A stretch of 64,000 nucleotides of DNA from an uncultured Treponema sp. Its GTDB lineage: Bacteria > Spirochaetota > Spirochaetia > Treponematales > Treponemataceae. Shown here in pieces: positions 17,111-25,407 of this stretch. Where the stretch lies: NCBI RefSeq assembly GCF_934725225.1, contig NZ_CAKVAM010000002.1, positions 248,001 to 312,000 on the forward strand, read 5' to 3'. The stretch's first letter is position 1. Each line of letters starts with the position of its first letter. The notes beneath the pieces are model-generated. The model did no database searches and was not told the DNA's origin. It saw nothing but the letters and a program-made list of their open reading frames with translations. A program made the translations under genes and the position numbers.

Positions 17111-18802
17111 ATGAAAAATTTAAGTTCATTTAAAAAATTCTTTTGGATTATTTTGCTTTCCGTGCCGTTTTTTTCTTTTGCGCGCGGAAAAAATGAACTT
17201 GTAAAAAGCGGACACTGGATTTATGACGCTCTTGCCGCCGTTGCAATGGAACAGGGCAGGCTTGATTTTACCGACCGTTCGCCTTTGAGTGTTGGAGAAA
17301 TTCTTTTTTTTCTTGACGAAGCCGAATACAGTTCTTTGAGTTCCGCCGGAAAAATTCAATATGACAGAATAAAAAATTATTGCTCACAGGAATCTTTTCA
17401 GTTTGGGCCGGATTTAATAAAACTTGGCTTTGAACTTGAACTCAATTTGGAAGGCTATTACAAGCAGAACGACGATTTGGAATGGAACTACGGACGCTAC
17501 GACAAAGGCGACTTTCTTTATGTTCCTGTAAAAATTGAAGGCGCAGATTATTTTACAATGATGTTTGAAGGAAAACTTGCGCTGAATAAAAACACAAAAG
17601 AGGACAACGACAATTTTTTGAGCGTTCCTCTTTCCGCAGATGAAATCGACATAAATTTTCCGGACACAGGATATTTCAGCACAAGCCATAATTTTACAGA
17701 AAACGCGGCTTTGACTTTTCAGATTGGAAGAGGAGCTTCTGATTTTACTCGCTCGTTGACCGGAAGCATTGCGCAAAGCAGATATTTCACTGGCTCCAGC
17801 TATTTGGAACTTGGATTTTACACACCGAATTTCAGATATTCCATGAACGTGAATCAGTTCAACGTGGACAAATATCTTTACTCGCACGAAATCAATTTCC
17901 GTTTTTTTAAGAAACTTCAGTTTACAGCAAGGGAATCTTTGCTTGTTTTTGCGCCGATGGAACTTCGCTATTTGAATCCTTGGACAATTTACCATGGATT
18001 TGCAGCTTGGCGCGACTATGGAAGCAACGAAAGCAACACTTGCGATTATTTTGCCTTAAAGCTTGCCTACACGCCTGTAAAATTATTGAGATTGTACGGC
18101 GAATTTGCAATGACGCAGTTTCAGACTGCCTACGAAACTTCAAACTTTAAAGACGACACAACGCCGAACGGACTTGCTTTTCAGGGCGGAATTGAATCTT
18201 TTGTTCCTTTTAGCGACGGATATTTTCACTTTTGGCTTGAAGGAACTTACACAGACGCTTATATGTACATAAAGGAAAGTCCTGACTGGAGCATGGTTCG
18301 CAACTACCGCGAAAATCTTGGCGACACAAAATATGTTTTTTATGAATGGCTTGGAACTCCTTTTGGACCGGACACAATTTCTGGCAAGCTGAGCATTCAA
18401 TATGAAAAGCCTGCAAAATGGTCTTTGGGCGCGTCTTATCTTTTAAAGGCTTGCGGAAAAAATTCCGGTACAAAGATTTTCAAGAATATTGACTGGCACG
18501 AAGGAAATGAATACGTAATCGATGACAGCGATGAAGGCGAAGCAAACCGCAGAAACTGGATTTTCCCGGATTCAGATTCTCAAGGAAGCGACGAGGCAAA
18601 AAAACGCCAGAAACTTTCTACGCCGTCAGGAACTAACGAATATGTGAATGTTGTTTCTTTGCGCGGAACTTTCAGCCCTAAGGAAAATATAACTTTTGTG
18701 CTTCAGCCGTCATATACGTTTATTATAAATTATGGCAATGAAAGCGGCAGAAATGAAAACGGATTTGAAGTTGCTTTTGCTGCAAATATAAAAATTTTGT
18801 AA
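17111..18802 (+). CDS. Exported beta-barrel-like outer membrane protein
   Basis: The ATG at 17111 starts a clear signal peptide (MKNLSSFKKFFWIILLSVPF...FARG); a longer frame runs back into the divergent gene and is not credible. After the signal comes a short helical segment (SGHWIYDALAAVAMEQGRL, LSVGEILFFLDE) and then about 450 residues of alternating, aromatic-rich sequence as in beta barrels. The layout recalls Wzi-type capsule-assembly barrels, but I see no diagnostic residue, so function is open. The 563-residue protein is followed after 19 bases by a second protein of the same design, and the pair is probably an operon. Confidence 0.65.
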   Translation: MKNLSSFKKFFWIILLSVPFFSFARGKNELVKSGHWIYDALAAVAMEQGRLDFTDRSPLSVGEILFFLDEAEYSSLSSAGKIQYDRIKNYCSQESFQFGPDLIKLGFELELNLEGYYKQNDDLEWNYGRYDKGDFLYVPVKIEGADYFTMMFEGKLALNKNTKEDNDNFLSVPLSADEIDINFPDTGYFSTSHNFTENAALTFQIGRGASDFTRSLTGSIAQSRYFTGSSYLELGFYTPNFRYSMNVNQFNVDKYLYSHEINFRFFKKLQFTARESLLVFAPMELRYLNPWTIYHGFAAWRDYGSNESNTCDYFALKLAYTPVKLLRLYGEFAMTQFQTAYETSNFKDDTTPNGLAFQGGIESFVPFSDGYFHFWLEGTYTDAYMYIKESPDWSMVRNYRENLGDTKYVFYEWLGTPFGPDTISGKLSIQYEKPAKWSLGASYLLKACGKNSGTKIFKNIDWHEGNEYVIDDSDEGEANRRNWIFPDSDSQGSDEAKKRQKLSTPSGTNEYVNVVSLRGTFSPKENITFVLQPSYTFIINYGNESGRNENGFEVAFAANIKIL

Positions 18803-18821
18803 TCAATTGAAGGAAATATTA

Positions 18822-20681
18822 ATGAAGTTAAGAAAACTTTTTGTTGCCGCTGTTTTTGTTTTTGCTGGAGCTTTTTGTTTTTCTCAAGTTTCCGTTGACC
18901 CGTCGGATGAATTTTATAAATACGCTTTAATTTGGGAAAACCGCGGGCTTGTTTCAAATGTGCCTCCAATCCGTCCTTATCCGCTTGCAAACGTAAAGTC
19001 AATTCTTCAGGAAGTAATTGAAAATGGCTGCGAAAAAGACAAGGAAATTGCAACTGAAATTTATGAGCGTGTAGTCGGCAAGCCTTACCACATAACTTTT
19101 GAAACTGATTTTTTCATTAAGCGCGAAATGGAAGAAAAGGACGAAAAGCAGTCTTACAGCACTTCAAAAATGCTTGCGCTTTATCCTGCAATAAAAGGCG
19201 ACTTGGGATTTAAAGATGATTTTGTTTCGATTGGATATGGCGCGGGATTTGCAATTTCAAATGCGACCGACACAGACTTTATGCCGCAGTATTCAAATTC
19301 TTTCCACGATTCTATTTTTGATGCCACGGAAGTCGGCCCGATTGAAATGTTCCTTGACGTGAACAGCATTATTGCGCTTGGCTACAAAAATCTTTTTGTT
19401 CAGGGCGGAATTTACAGAAGCGGATATTCAGCATTTATAAATGAAGGACTTTCGCTTAACGACACAAGCTATCATTCAGGAAATCTTTCGCTCACATATT
19501 TGCACGACAAGCTTTCTTATGTTCAGGAACTTTCCATGATTGGCGCAACTTCATCTTATGACGGCGACCTTTCAACTTTAGCTCCAGATAAAATAATGGC
19601 GTTCCATGCGGTTGGCTACGAGCCTTTTGATTTTTTGAAAGTTTCATTTTATGAAAGCGCAGTCTACGGAAACCGCCTTGACCTTTCTTATATTTTGCCA
19701 GTTCCTTACATGGTTGCACAGGGAATCGGAGGAGCGAGCGACAATCTTGCGATGGGACTTTTAATCGACGTAAAGCCTGCACCCGGAGTTTTGTGGGAAA
19801 CTGACGTTATGTGCGATGACTTTCCGGCGGAAGATTTCTTTAAATTGAATTTCGACTCAAAGTACAGACTTGCTGTAAAAACCGGACTTATCTACACTCC
19901 GGCAAATTCATTTCTTGACCGATTGGATTTTAACTACACTTTTGTGCTTCCGTACACTTACAGCCACTGGCAGTATGACAGCGACAGCTTGGCTTCAATT
20001 TCTTCTTCAACAATAAATTACCAGAACTGCACGAATGCCGGCGTTTTGATTGGCTCGCAGTATGAACCTAACTCGGACGCTGTAAAATTTTCCATTGACT
20101 TAAAGCCTTTTAAGCAGCTCACTTTGTCAATGGGAACAACTTATTCGCGCCATGGAAATGTCTGCGAAACTTTGGACACAGAAGAAGCCATGATTTATCT
20201 TTGCGCTGACAAAGATGTTTATTCCACAGATGGCTCGGTTTACACTCATTCAATGTTCGCCGCAAACGATTCAAATTCCGGCAACCACGTTTCTTCTGCC
20301 TGGGATTCCATGAACTGGCTGAACCAAAAGCACGTTCAGTTTACGCTCCAGTCTTCGTTGAATGTAAAGTATGATTTTAAGCCTACAAAAAAAGGAACAC
20401 GCGTTTCGCTGAATGCTGGATGCACATTTGAATACATTCACAATTATGGCGTTGGAAACCAGATGTTTCCGGGCGGAAACGACGACATAATTCCGGTTTA
20501 TGAAAACGATGATGGAACTGGCGACATCATTGGATTCAAAACATCAAACGACGGAGAAAAATTCGATTTAGATTCAGCTGAAGCAGAAGCGATTGTGGAA
20601 AAGTTTAAAGATGACTGGGCTTCTCAGCTTACAAACAAACTGAATCTTTTCTTTAACTTTGGCGTAACAATAAGATTTTAA
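18822..20681 (+). CDS. Exported beta-barrel-like outer membrane protein (second of pair)
   Basis: The ATG at 18822 has AAGGA 7 bases upstream and opens a signal peptide ending near GAFCFSQ. The mature N-terminus (FYKYALIWENRGLVSN, PIRPYPLANVKSILQEVI) repeats the plan of the upstream gene: a helical motif in which the protein lists a region to be filled, then a long barrel-like part with frequent Tyr, Phe and alternating polarity. The C-terminus ends LFFNFGVTIRF, and a terminal Phe is a common signal for BAM-dependent insertion. Capsule-assembly Wzi-like proteins are the nearest family I can suggest. Length is 619 residues. The two proteins look related in design but not closely identical. Confidence 0.65.
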   Translation: MKLRKLFVAAVFVFAGAFCFSQVSVDPSDEFYKYALIWENRGLVSNVPPIRPYPLANVKSILQEVIENGCEKDKEIATEIYERVVGKPYHITFETDFFIKREMEEKDEKQSYSTSKMLALYPAIKGDLGFKDDFVSIGYGAGFAISNATDTDFMPQYSNSFHDSIFDATEVGPIEMFLDVNSIIALGYKNLFVQGGIYRSGYSAFINEGLSLNDTSYHSGNLSLTYLHDKLSYVQELSMIGATSSYDGDLSTLAPDKIMAFHAVGYEPFDFLKVSFYESAVYGNRLDLSYILPVPYMVAQGIGGASDNLAMGLLIDVKPAPGVLWETDVMCDDFPAEDFFKLNFDSKYRLAVKTGLIYTPANSFLDRLDFNYTFVLPYTYSHWQYDSDSLASISSSTINYQNCTNAGVLIGSQYEPNSDAVKFSIDLKPFKQLTLSMGTTYSRHGNVCETLDTEEAMIYLCADKDVYSTDGSVYTHSMFAANDSNSGNHVSSAWDSMNWLNQKHVQFTLQSSLNVKYDFKPTKKGTRVSLNAGCTFEYIHNYGVGNQMFPGGNDDIIPVYENDDGTGDIIGFKTSNDGEKFDLDSAEAEAIVEKFKDDWASQLTNKLNLFFNFGVTIRF

Positions 20682-20692
20682 CGGCTTGAAAA

Positions 20693-21922
20693 ATGAAAAC
20701 TGAAATCGACACAAATTTTTATACAGAAACTTATCTTGGAAAACTCGGCGAGCTTACACTTAAAGGCGGAAATATCCGTGTGTTTGAAAAGCAGCTTTTG
20801 TGCAATATCCGGCTTGCTTTGGAAACTGTAGAGGCAAAAGTAAAACTTCTTTCGGGGCGGCTTTACGTTTACTGCACAAAAAATTCTTGCGATGCAGTTG
20901 AATATGCGCTTGACCATTTGATTGGAATTACCGGCTGGGCAAAAGTTCAGGCTGTTGAAAAAAATCTTGAAGCTATAAAAATTGCTGTTAGAAAAGAAGG
21001 AGAACTTGCAAAGTCAAACGGAGCAAAGACTTTTAAAATTGAAGCGCGCCGTGAAGACAAAGATTTTCCGCTTAATTCTTATGAGATTGCCACAGAAGTC
21101 GCCGGAGTTCTTTTTGATGACGGAACTCTTGACGTTGATGTTCACAAGCCGGACGTTGCCATTAATATTGAAGTGCGCGAAAAATGCTATGTTTACTGCG
21201 CCCAGAAAAAAACTTGCCGCGGTCTTCCAGTCGGAGTGAGCGGAAAAGGTCTTTTGCTTCTTTCAGGCGGAATTGACAGTCCTGTTGCGGGTTACAGAAT
21301 GATGCGTCGCGGAATGAAAGTTGAATGCGTTTATTTTCATTCTTATCCATACACTTCAGATGAAGCCCAGCAAAAAGTTCAGGACCTTGCAAAGATTATC
21401 GCGCAATACGGAAACGACACTCATCTTAACGTGATTTCGTTTACAGAAGTTCAGATGAAAATAAAGCAGAAAGCGCCGGAAGCCTACTCAACATTGATGC
21501 TCCGCCTTTGCATGATGAAAGCCGCTAATTTGCTTGCCGAGCGGATTAACTGCGACTGCATAATAACAGGCGAAAGTTTGGGGCAGGTTGCAAGCCAGAC
21601 AATTGAAAATCTTGCAGTTACAGAAAGCTTTGCAGAAAAGCCTTTAGTCCGTCCGCTGATTGGCTTGGACAAAGAGGAAATCATGGACACGGCGAATTTC
21701 ATTGGAACTTACGAAACTTCAATTCTTCCGTATGAAGACTGCTGTGTTTTGTTCAGCCCCAAGCATCCTGTTTTGCGCGCCACTATAGAAGAAGCAAAAA
21801 AAATTTACGATTCCATGGAAATTGATTCTCTTATTCAAAAATCTTTTGATGAGCGTCAAATTTTCCGATACTCAATAAGAGACGTTATCGGGGAAAAATG
21901 GGCTTTAAAAGAAAACTTCTAA
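20693..21922 (+). CDS. thiI: tRNA 4-thiouridine synthetase / thiazole sulfur carrier enzyme ThiI
   Basis: ThiI adenylates and thiolates U8 of tRNA, and in some bacteria feeds sulfur to thiazole synthesis. The N-terminal ferredoxin-like and THUMP regions (LGELTLKGGN, KTFKIEARREDKDFPLNS) are followed by the PP-loop LLSGGIDSPVAGYRMM. The 409-residue protein lacks the C-terminal rhodanese domain of E. coli ThiI, as do Bacillus-type enzymes; the domain ends with PYEDCCVLFSPKHP, whose Cys is the likely partner. The last 25 bases overlap the next gene. No strong ribosome site is seen, and it lies 11 bases after the barrel gene. Confidence 0.93.
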   Translation: MKTEIDTNFYTETYLGKLGELTLKGGNIRVFEKQLLCNIRLALETVEAKVKLLSGRLYVYCTKNSCDAVEYALDHLIGITGWAKVQAVEKNLEAIKIAVRKEGELAKSNGAKTFKIEARREDKDFPLNSYEIATEVAGVLFDDGTLDVDVHKPDVAINIEVREKCYVYCAQKKTCRGLPVGVSGKGLLLLSGGIDSPVAGYRMMRRGMKVECVYFHSYPYTSDEAQQKVQDLAKIIAQYGNDTHLNVISFTEVQMKIKQKAPEAYSTLMLRLCMMKAANLLAERINCDCIITGESLGQVASQTIENLAVTESFAEKPLVRPLIGLDKEEIMDTANFIGTYETSILPYEDCCVLFSPKHPVLRATIEEAKKIYDSMEIDSLIQKSFDERQIFRYSIRDVIGEKWALKENF

Positions 21923-22983
21923 CATTTGCTTTTTTACTTTTCTCACTGAAAATTTTTTCTCAGGAAGAAATTCCGCAGCTTTTAAAAGGTGTGTGGAAAA
22001 ATTCCAGCCGGTATTTTGTCTTTGATTCAGGCTATGTTTCTGATGACGGCGGCGCAATTCCCCAAGCTGTACTTAGAACTTTCTATACTTGGTACGATGA
22101 CCGCGCGGCAGAAAGCAGCCTTTATTCAGAGAAAAATCCGCGGAACGTAAACAACACAACTTCAAAAAATCCGGCGCAGGAAATCAGCATAAAATATGTT
22201 CCGCTTACGGATGAACTTTTTTTGCAGTCAGACGGAAAGGGCGTTTTGCAAGATGACGGCGGATTTCTTTATGCAAACGGAATTGCGTCCGGCGCCTGGA
22301 ATCTTGAAATAAAATATCCGAATAGAAAAGAAATTTACAATGTTCCAGTTGCAATAATCGGCGATAAGCTTTTTCTGAAATTCGTCATAAGACAAAGCGG
22401 TGAAGAAGGACTTTCCGGGTTTTGGAAAGATTCTGGAAACGCTTCTGGAATTTTAATAAGTCCGCCTGTTTCAAGCAAGGAACTTTTGTCTTATTTTGCC
22501 ACGGATTCAGCAGTTTACCAAATCCGCTACTGGAAAACCGACATGGAATACGACAGTTCCGCACAGGCTTTTTTTTCCGACGCAGGAAGTGAATATTCTG
22601 TTCCAAAGCATCTTGTTGTCGCCGGGCAGATTTTTTCTTGCGTTACAGGGCGCAGAACCAAAATCCGCAGTGTAAAAAAAGTTTCCTCATTTCCGGCTGA
22701 CTGCACTTTTAATTCAGTTTTAAAAATAAAATCTTCAAACGACTTAAATGGAATTCAAATTCCGAATGAAACTGTTTTTTCAACAATCTGCGCATTTGGC
22801 GAGCCTTATTTGACGCTTGAAAATGGAAAATCCCTTGAAGAAATTCTTGCTGAAAATCTGAAAAAAAATCCTCCGTCTCCTCAGCCGCTTTTTCCTCCGC
22901 ACGGAATTCTTGACTTTGACTGGAGCATAATCGAAGACCCTCCAAAAGACTGGAACCGCCGCGTCCTTGACCTCGGAAAATAA
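21898..22983 (+). CDS. Secreted protein of unknown function
   Basis: The ATG lies inside the thiI 3' end, overlapping by 25 bases, and GGGG lies close before it. The product has a signal peptide (MGFKRKLLTFAFLLFSLKIFSQ) and about 340 mature residues. I recognise no domain. Visible features are a WKNSSRYFVF segment repeated in looser form later as FWKDSGNASGILISPP, which may reflect two lipocalin- or beta-sandwich-like halves, and a Pro-rich C-terminus (KNPPSPQPLFPPHG). Overlap with thiI suggests shared transcription rather than shared function. It is followed by a repeat-containing gap. Confidence 0.75.
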   Translation: MGFKRKLLTFAFLLFSLKIFSQEEIPQLLKGVWKNSSRYFVFDSGYVSDDGGAIPQAVLRTFYTWYDDRAAESSLYSEKNPRNVNNTTSKNPAQEISIKYVPLTDELFLQSDGKGVLQDDGGFLYANGIASGAWNLEIKYPNRKEIYNVPVAIIGDKLFLKFVIRQSGEEGLSGFWKDSGNASGILISPPVSSKELLSYFATDSAVYQIRYWKTDMEYDSSAQAFFSDAGSEYSVPKHLVVAGQIFSCVTGRRTKIRSVKKVSSFPADCTFNSVLKIKSSNDLNGIQIPNETVFSTICAFGEPYLTLENGKSLEEILAENLKKNPPSPQPLFPPHGILDFDWSIIEDPPKDWNRRVLDLGK

Positions 22984-23027
22984 AGATATTAAGAAATATC
23001 GCAGTATCATTTTATTTACAGTCATTA

Positions 23028-23056
23028 TGTCATTCTCGTGCTTGACATGGGAATCT
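23028..23056 (+). repeat. 29-bp hairpin repeat unit (TGTCATT...CTTGA...AATCT)
   Basis: A copy of the dispersed palindromic unit: TGTCATT, an inverted-repeat arm, CTTGA loop, complementary arm, AATCT. The stem here has imperfect pairing (CTCGTG / CATGGG). It lies between the secreted protein gene and the chemoreceptor promoter. Confidence 0.7.
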
Positions 23057-23075
23057 CTCAAAAAAAATATTAGAC

Positions 23076-23084
23076 GGGGGGGGG
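23076..23084 (+). repeat. Poly(G) tract, nine G
   Basis: An uninterrupted run of nine G in A+T-rich DNA, ending 15 bases before the -35 of the chemoreceptor promoter. Such tracts gain and lose bases by slippage and can tune promoters; in T. pallidum, tracts upstream of several tpr genes do so. Confidence 0.9.
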
Positions 23085-23099
23085 TAACTGTAAAAAAAA

Positions 23100-23127
23100 T
23101 TGACAAATGAAAATTTTGTTATATAAT
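23100..23127 (+). promoter_or_regulatory. Consensus sigma-70 promoter of the first chemoreceptor gene
   Basis: TTGACA (23100-23105), 16-bp spacer, TATAAT (23122-23127): both hexamers match the consensus at every base. Initiation is expected near 23134, giving a leader of about 60 bases. Confidence 0.85.
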
Positions 23128-23151
23128 TTAAACCAAGTGTATTGTTAAGAG

Positions 23152-23176
23152 CCTCTACCAGAGGTTTTTGTTTTTT
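23152..23176 (+). promoter_or_regulatory. Leader hairpin with T-run, possible attenuator
   Basis: CCTCT and AGAGG with a 3-base loop (23152-23164) are followed by TTTTTGTTTTTT, and the ribosome site AAGGAGGA comes right after. It resembles a short intrinsic terminator inside the leader; a five-pair stem is weak, so it may instead be an incidental structure. Confidence 0.35.
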
Positions 23177-23194
23177 AAGGAGGACTTTATTATT

Positions 23195-25303
23195 ATGGGA
23201 GAAAACACTTCGTCAAACACCGAAAAACGCAAGAGCCTTGTGTTCCGGCTTGTTCTTTTTGTAGGACTTTCAATTATATTTTTTAACGCCCTGCAGATTA
23301 TTGTAACAGGAGAAATTACAAAAAAATCCCAGCTTGCTGATTCGGCAAACGACTACGGAGTTGTGGCAAAGGCGTATTCGCAGGTAATTTCAGAAAAGGT
23401 TGACGCCTATTTCTACGCTATGAATTTCTATGTGAATTCGGATATGGCCCTAGAAGGAACTTTTGACCAAATGCGCCAATGGCTTGTCTCTCAAGAAGAC
23501 CACCGCATAAAAGAGTTCGACTACATAATGCTTGCAGGTTCTGATGGAATTGCCTATACAGACACTGGAAAACGCATCGATATTTCCGACCGTCCGTATT
23601 TTAAGGCGATAATGCAGGATGGAAAAACAAAATTCATCGATGATCCAGTGGTTTCAAGAACAACTGGGCAGTCTGTAATTCACGTAACACGCGCGATTGT
23701 ACGCAACGGAAAGAATATCGGTCTTATTTCGGGCGTAATGCAGTCAAAAAATTTAGGCGAAATCATCAGCAATATAAAAGTTGGAAACACAGGATATGCG
23801 TTTGTTCTTGCCGACGACGGAACTGTCATTTCTCACCCGAACAGAGACTGGATAAACAAGCGCAACTTCCTTACAGGCTATTCGGAAGGACACGAGGATA
23901 TGGGAGAACTTGCCAAGCGAATGGTCAGCCGCGAAACAGGACACGCCTGGCTAAAAGGAATTTATGATGAGCTGGAATTTATCAGTTTCACGCCGGTAGA
24001 AGGCACTTCATGGTCAATGGCAGTTTCGATTCAGCAGAAAGAAATTTATTCTACAATTTCTTCAATGATGGGGAAGATGGCTTTGCTTTCTCTTATAAGC
24101 GCGATTCTTCTTGTAAGCATAGCAGGCTTCCTTATGTACCGGGCAATCAAGCCTTTGAACACTCTTGACTCGGCAATAACAAAAATTGCTTCCGGCAACG
24201 CAGACCTTACACAAAGAATCGACATAAATTCCAACAACGAAATCGGCTTTGTTGTAAAAGGATTCAATAAATTTGTAGGCAAATTGCAGGAAATTATTTC
24301 TGATGTAAAAACTTCTAAAAACGACCTTTCTAGCGCCGGTGAAGTTCTTGAAGAAAGCACGCATAATACTTCAAGCGCAATCACGCAGATTCTTGCGAAC
24401 ATCGACAGTGTAAGAAATCAGATTGTAAGCCAAAGCTCAAGCGTTGAAGAAACAGCCGGAGCTGTAAACGAAATCGCTTCAAATATTTCTTCACTTGAAA
24501 GAATGATTGAAAACCAGACCGCGGGTGTAAGCCAGGCTTCCGCCGCCGTTGAGCAGATGATTGGAAACATTTCTTCTGTAAATCAGTCTGTTGACAAAAT
24601 GGCTTCTTCATTCAGCGAGCTTCAGTCTGACGCGCAGAACGGTTTCTCTAAGCAGCAAATCGTAAACGAGCAGATAGAAAAAATTGAAAAGCAGTCCGCA
24701 ATGCTTCAGGAAGCAAACGCCGCTATTTCTTCAATTGCAAGCCAGACAAACCTTCTTGCCATGAACGCCGCAATTGAAGCCGCCCACGCAGGCGAAGCCG
24801 GAAAAGGATTCAGCGTTGTTGCAGACGAAATCCGTAAGCTTTCTGAAACTTCTACTTCTCAGTCAAAGACAATCGGCGACCAGCTTAACAATATCCGCGA
24901 GTCTATCGATGAAGTTGTTGCTTCTTCCGCGGAATCAAGCTTGGCATTTGAAAGTGTTTCAAAGAAAATCAAGGACACAGACCAACTTGTTGTTCAGATT
25001 AAGTCGGCGATGGAAGAGCAGACAGAAGGCTCTAAGCAGATAAACGAAGCTCTTCATTCCATGAACGACAGTTCTTCCGAAGTTCGCAACGCATCTTCTG
25101 AAATGTCCGCCGGAAATCAGGCGATTCTTGAGGAAGTAAAGCGGCTTCAGGATGCCACAATGGTTATGAAGGAAAGCATGGACGAAATGGCGATTGGTGC
25201 AAAGAAGATAAACGAAACTGGAGCGGCCTTGAGCGAGATTTCTTCAAAGGTAAAAGGTTCTATTTCGAATATCGCTGACCAGATTGACCGTTTTAGAGTC
25301 TGA
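23195..25303 (+). CDS. Methyl-accepting chemotaxis protein with dCache sensor
   Basis: The chosen ATG has AAGGAGGA 10 bases upstream. The 702-residue receptor has an N-terminal transmembrane helix (about 13-33), a large periplasmic dCache-type ligand domain (about 40-290, including FDYIMLAGSDGIAYTDTG and ISDRPYFKAIM), a second helix (LLSLISAILLVSIAGFLMY), a HAMP domain (TLDSAITKIASGNADLTQRI) and a long coiled-coil signalling domain with the tip NAAIEAAHAGEAGKGFSVV. dCache domains often bind amino acids or organic acids, but the ligand cannot be read here. There is no C-terminal CheR-binding pentapeptide. Upstream are a consensus promoter and a G9 tract. Confidence 0.95.
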   Translation: MGENTSSNTEKRKSLVFRLVLFVGLSIIFFNALQIIVTGEITKKSQLADSANDYGVVAKAYSQVISEKVDAYFYAMNFYVNSDMALEGTFDQMRQWLVSQEDHRIKEFDYIMLAGSDGIAYTDTGKRIDISDRPYFKAIMQDGKTKFIDDPVVSRTTGQSVIHVTRAIVRNGKNIGLISGVMQSKNLGEIISNIKVGNTGYAFVLADDGTVISHPNRDWINKRNFLTGYSEGHEDMGELAKRMVSRETGHAWLKGIYDELEFISFTPVEGTSWSMAVSIQQKEIYSTISSMMGKMALLSLISAILLVSIAGFLMYRAIKPLNTLDSAITKIASGNADLTQRIDINSNNEIGFVVKGFNKFVGKLQEIISDVKTSKNDLSSAGEVLEESTHNTSSAITQILANIDSVRNQIVSQSSSVEETAGAVNEIASNISSLERMIENQTAGVSQASAAVEQMIGNISSVNQSVDKMASSFSELQSDAQNGFSKQQIVNEQIEKIEKQSAMLQEANAAISSIASQTNLLAMNAAIEAAHAGEAGKGFSVVADEIRKLSETSTSQSKTIGDQLNNIRESIDEVVASSAESSLAFESVSKKIKDTDQLVVQIKSAMEEQTEGSKQINEALHSMNDSSSEVRNASSEMSAGNQAILEEVKRLQDATMVMKESMDEMAIGAKKINETGAALSEISSKVKGSISNIADQIDRFRV

Positions 25304-25312
25304 TAAAAAAAA

Positions 25313-25350
25313 TTATCGTAAAACATAATTTTATTATTAAAATACGATAA
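25313..25350 (+). terminator. A+T-rich inverted repeat after the chemoreceptor gene
   Basis: TTATCGTA (25313-25320) and TACGATAA (25343-25350) pair perfectly across a 22-base loop, 10 bases past the stop. The long loop and low G+C make it a weak terminator; it may be a protein-binding dyad instead. Confidence 0.35.
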
Positions 25351-25357
25351 AAATTTA

Positions 25358-25407
25358 TTGACAAACTATTAAAGCTCCTGTAGGATTATTCTATAGGAGC
25401 TTTTTTT
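25358..25407 (+). promoter_or_regulatory. Overlapping terminator, promoter and ribosome site
   Basis: TTGACA (25358-25363), 17 bp, TAGGAT (25381-25386) form a promoter initiating near 25393. The same stretch holds a hairpin, AGCTCCT (25373-25379) / AGGAGCT (25395-25401), followed by T7, which can terminate the chemoreceptor transcript. The hairpin's right arm supplies AGGAG, the ribosome site 8 bases before the ATG at 25408. Confidence 0.65.

Noticed and set aside
23168..23194. Earlier start for the chemoreceptor
   Set aside because: The ribosome site AAGGAGGA lies inside this extension and fits the ATG at 23195.
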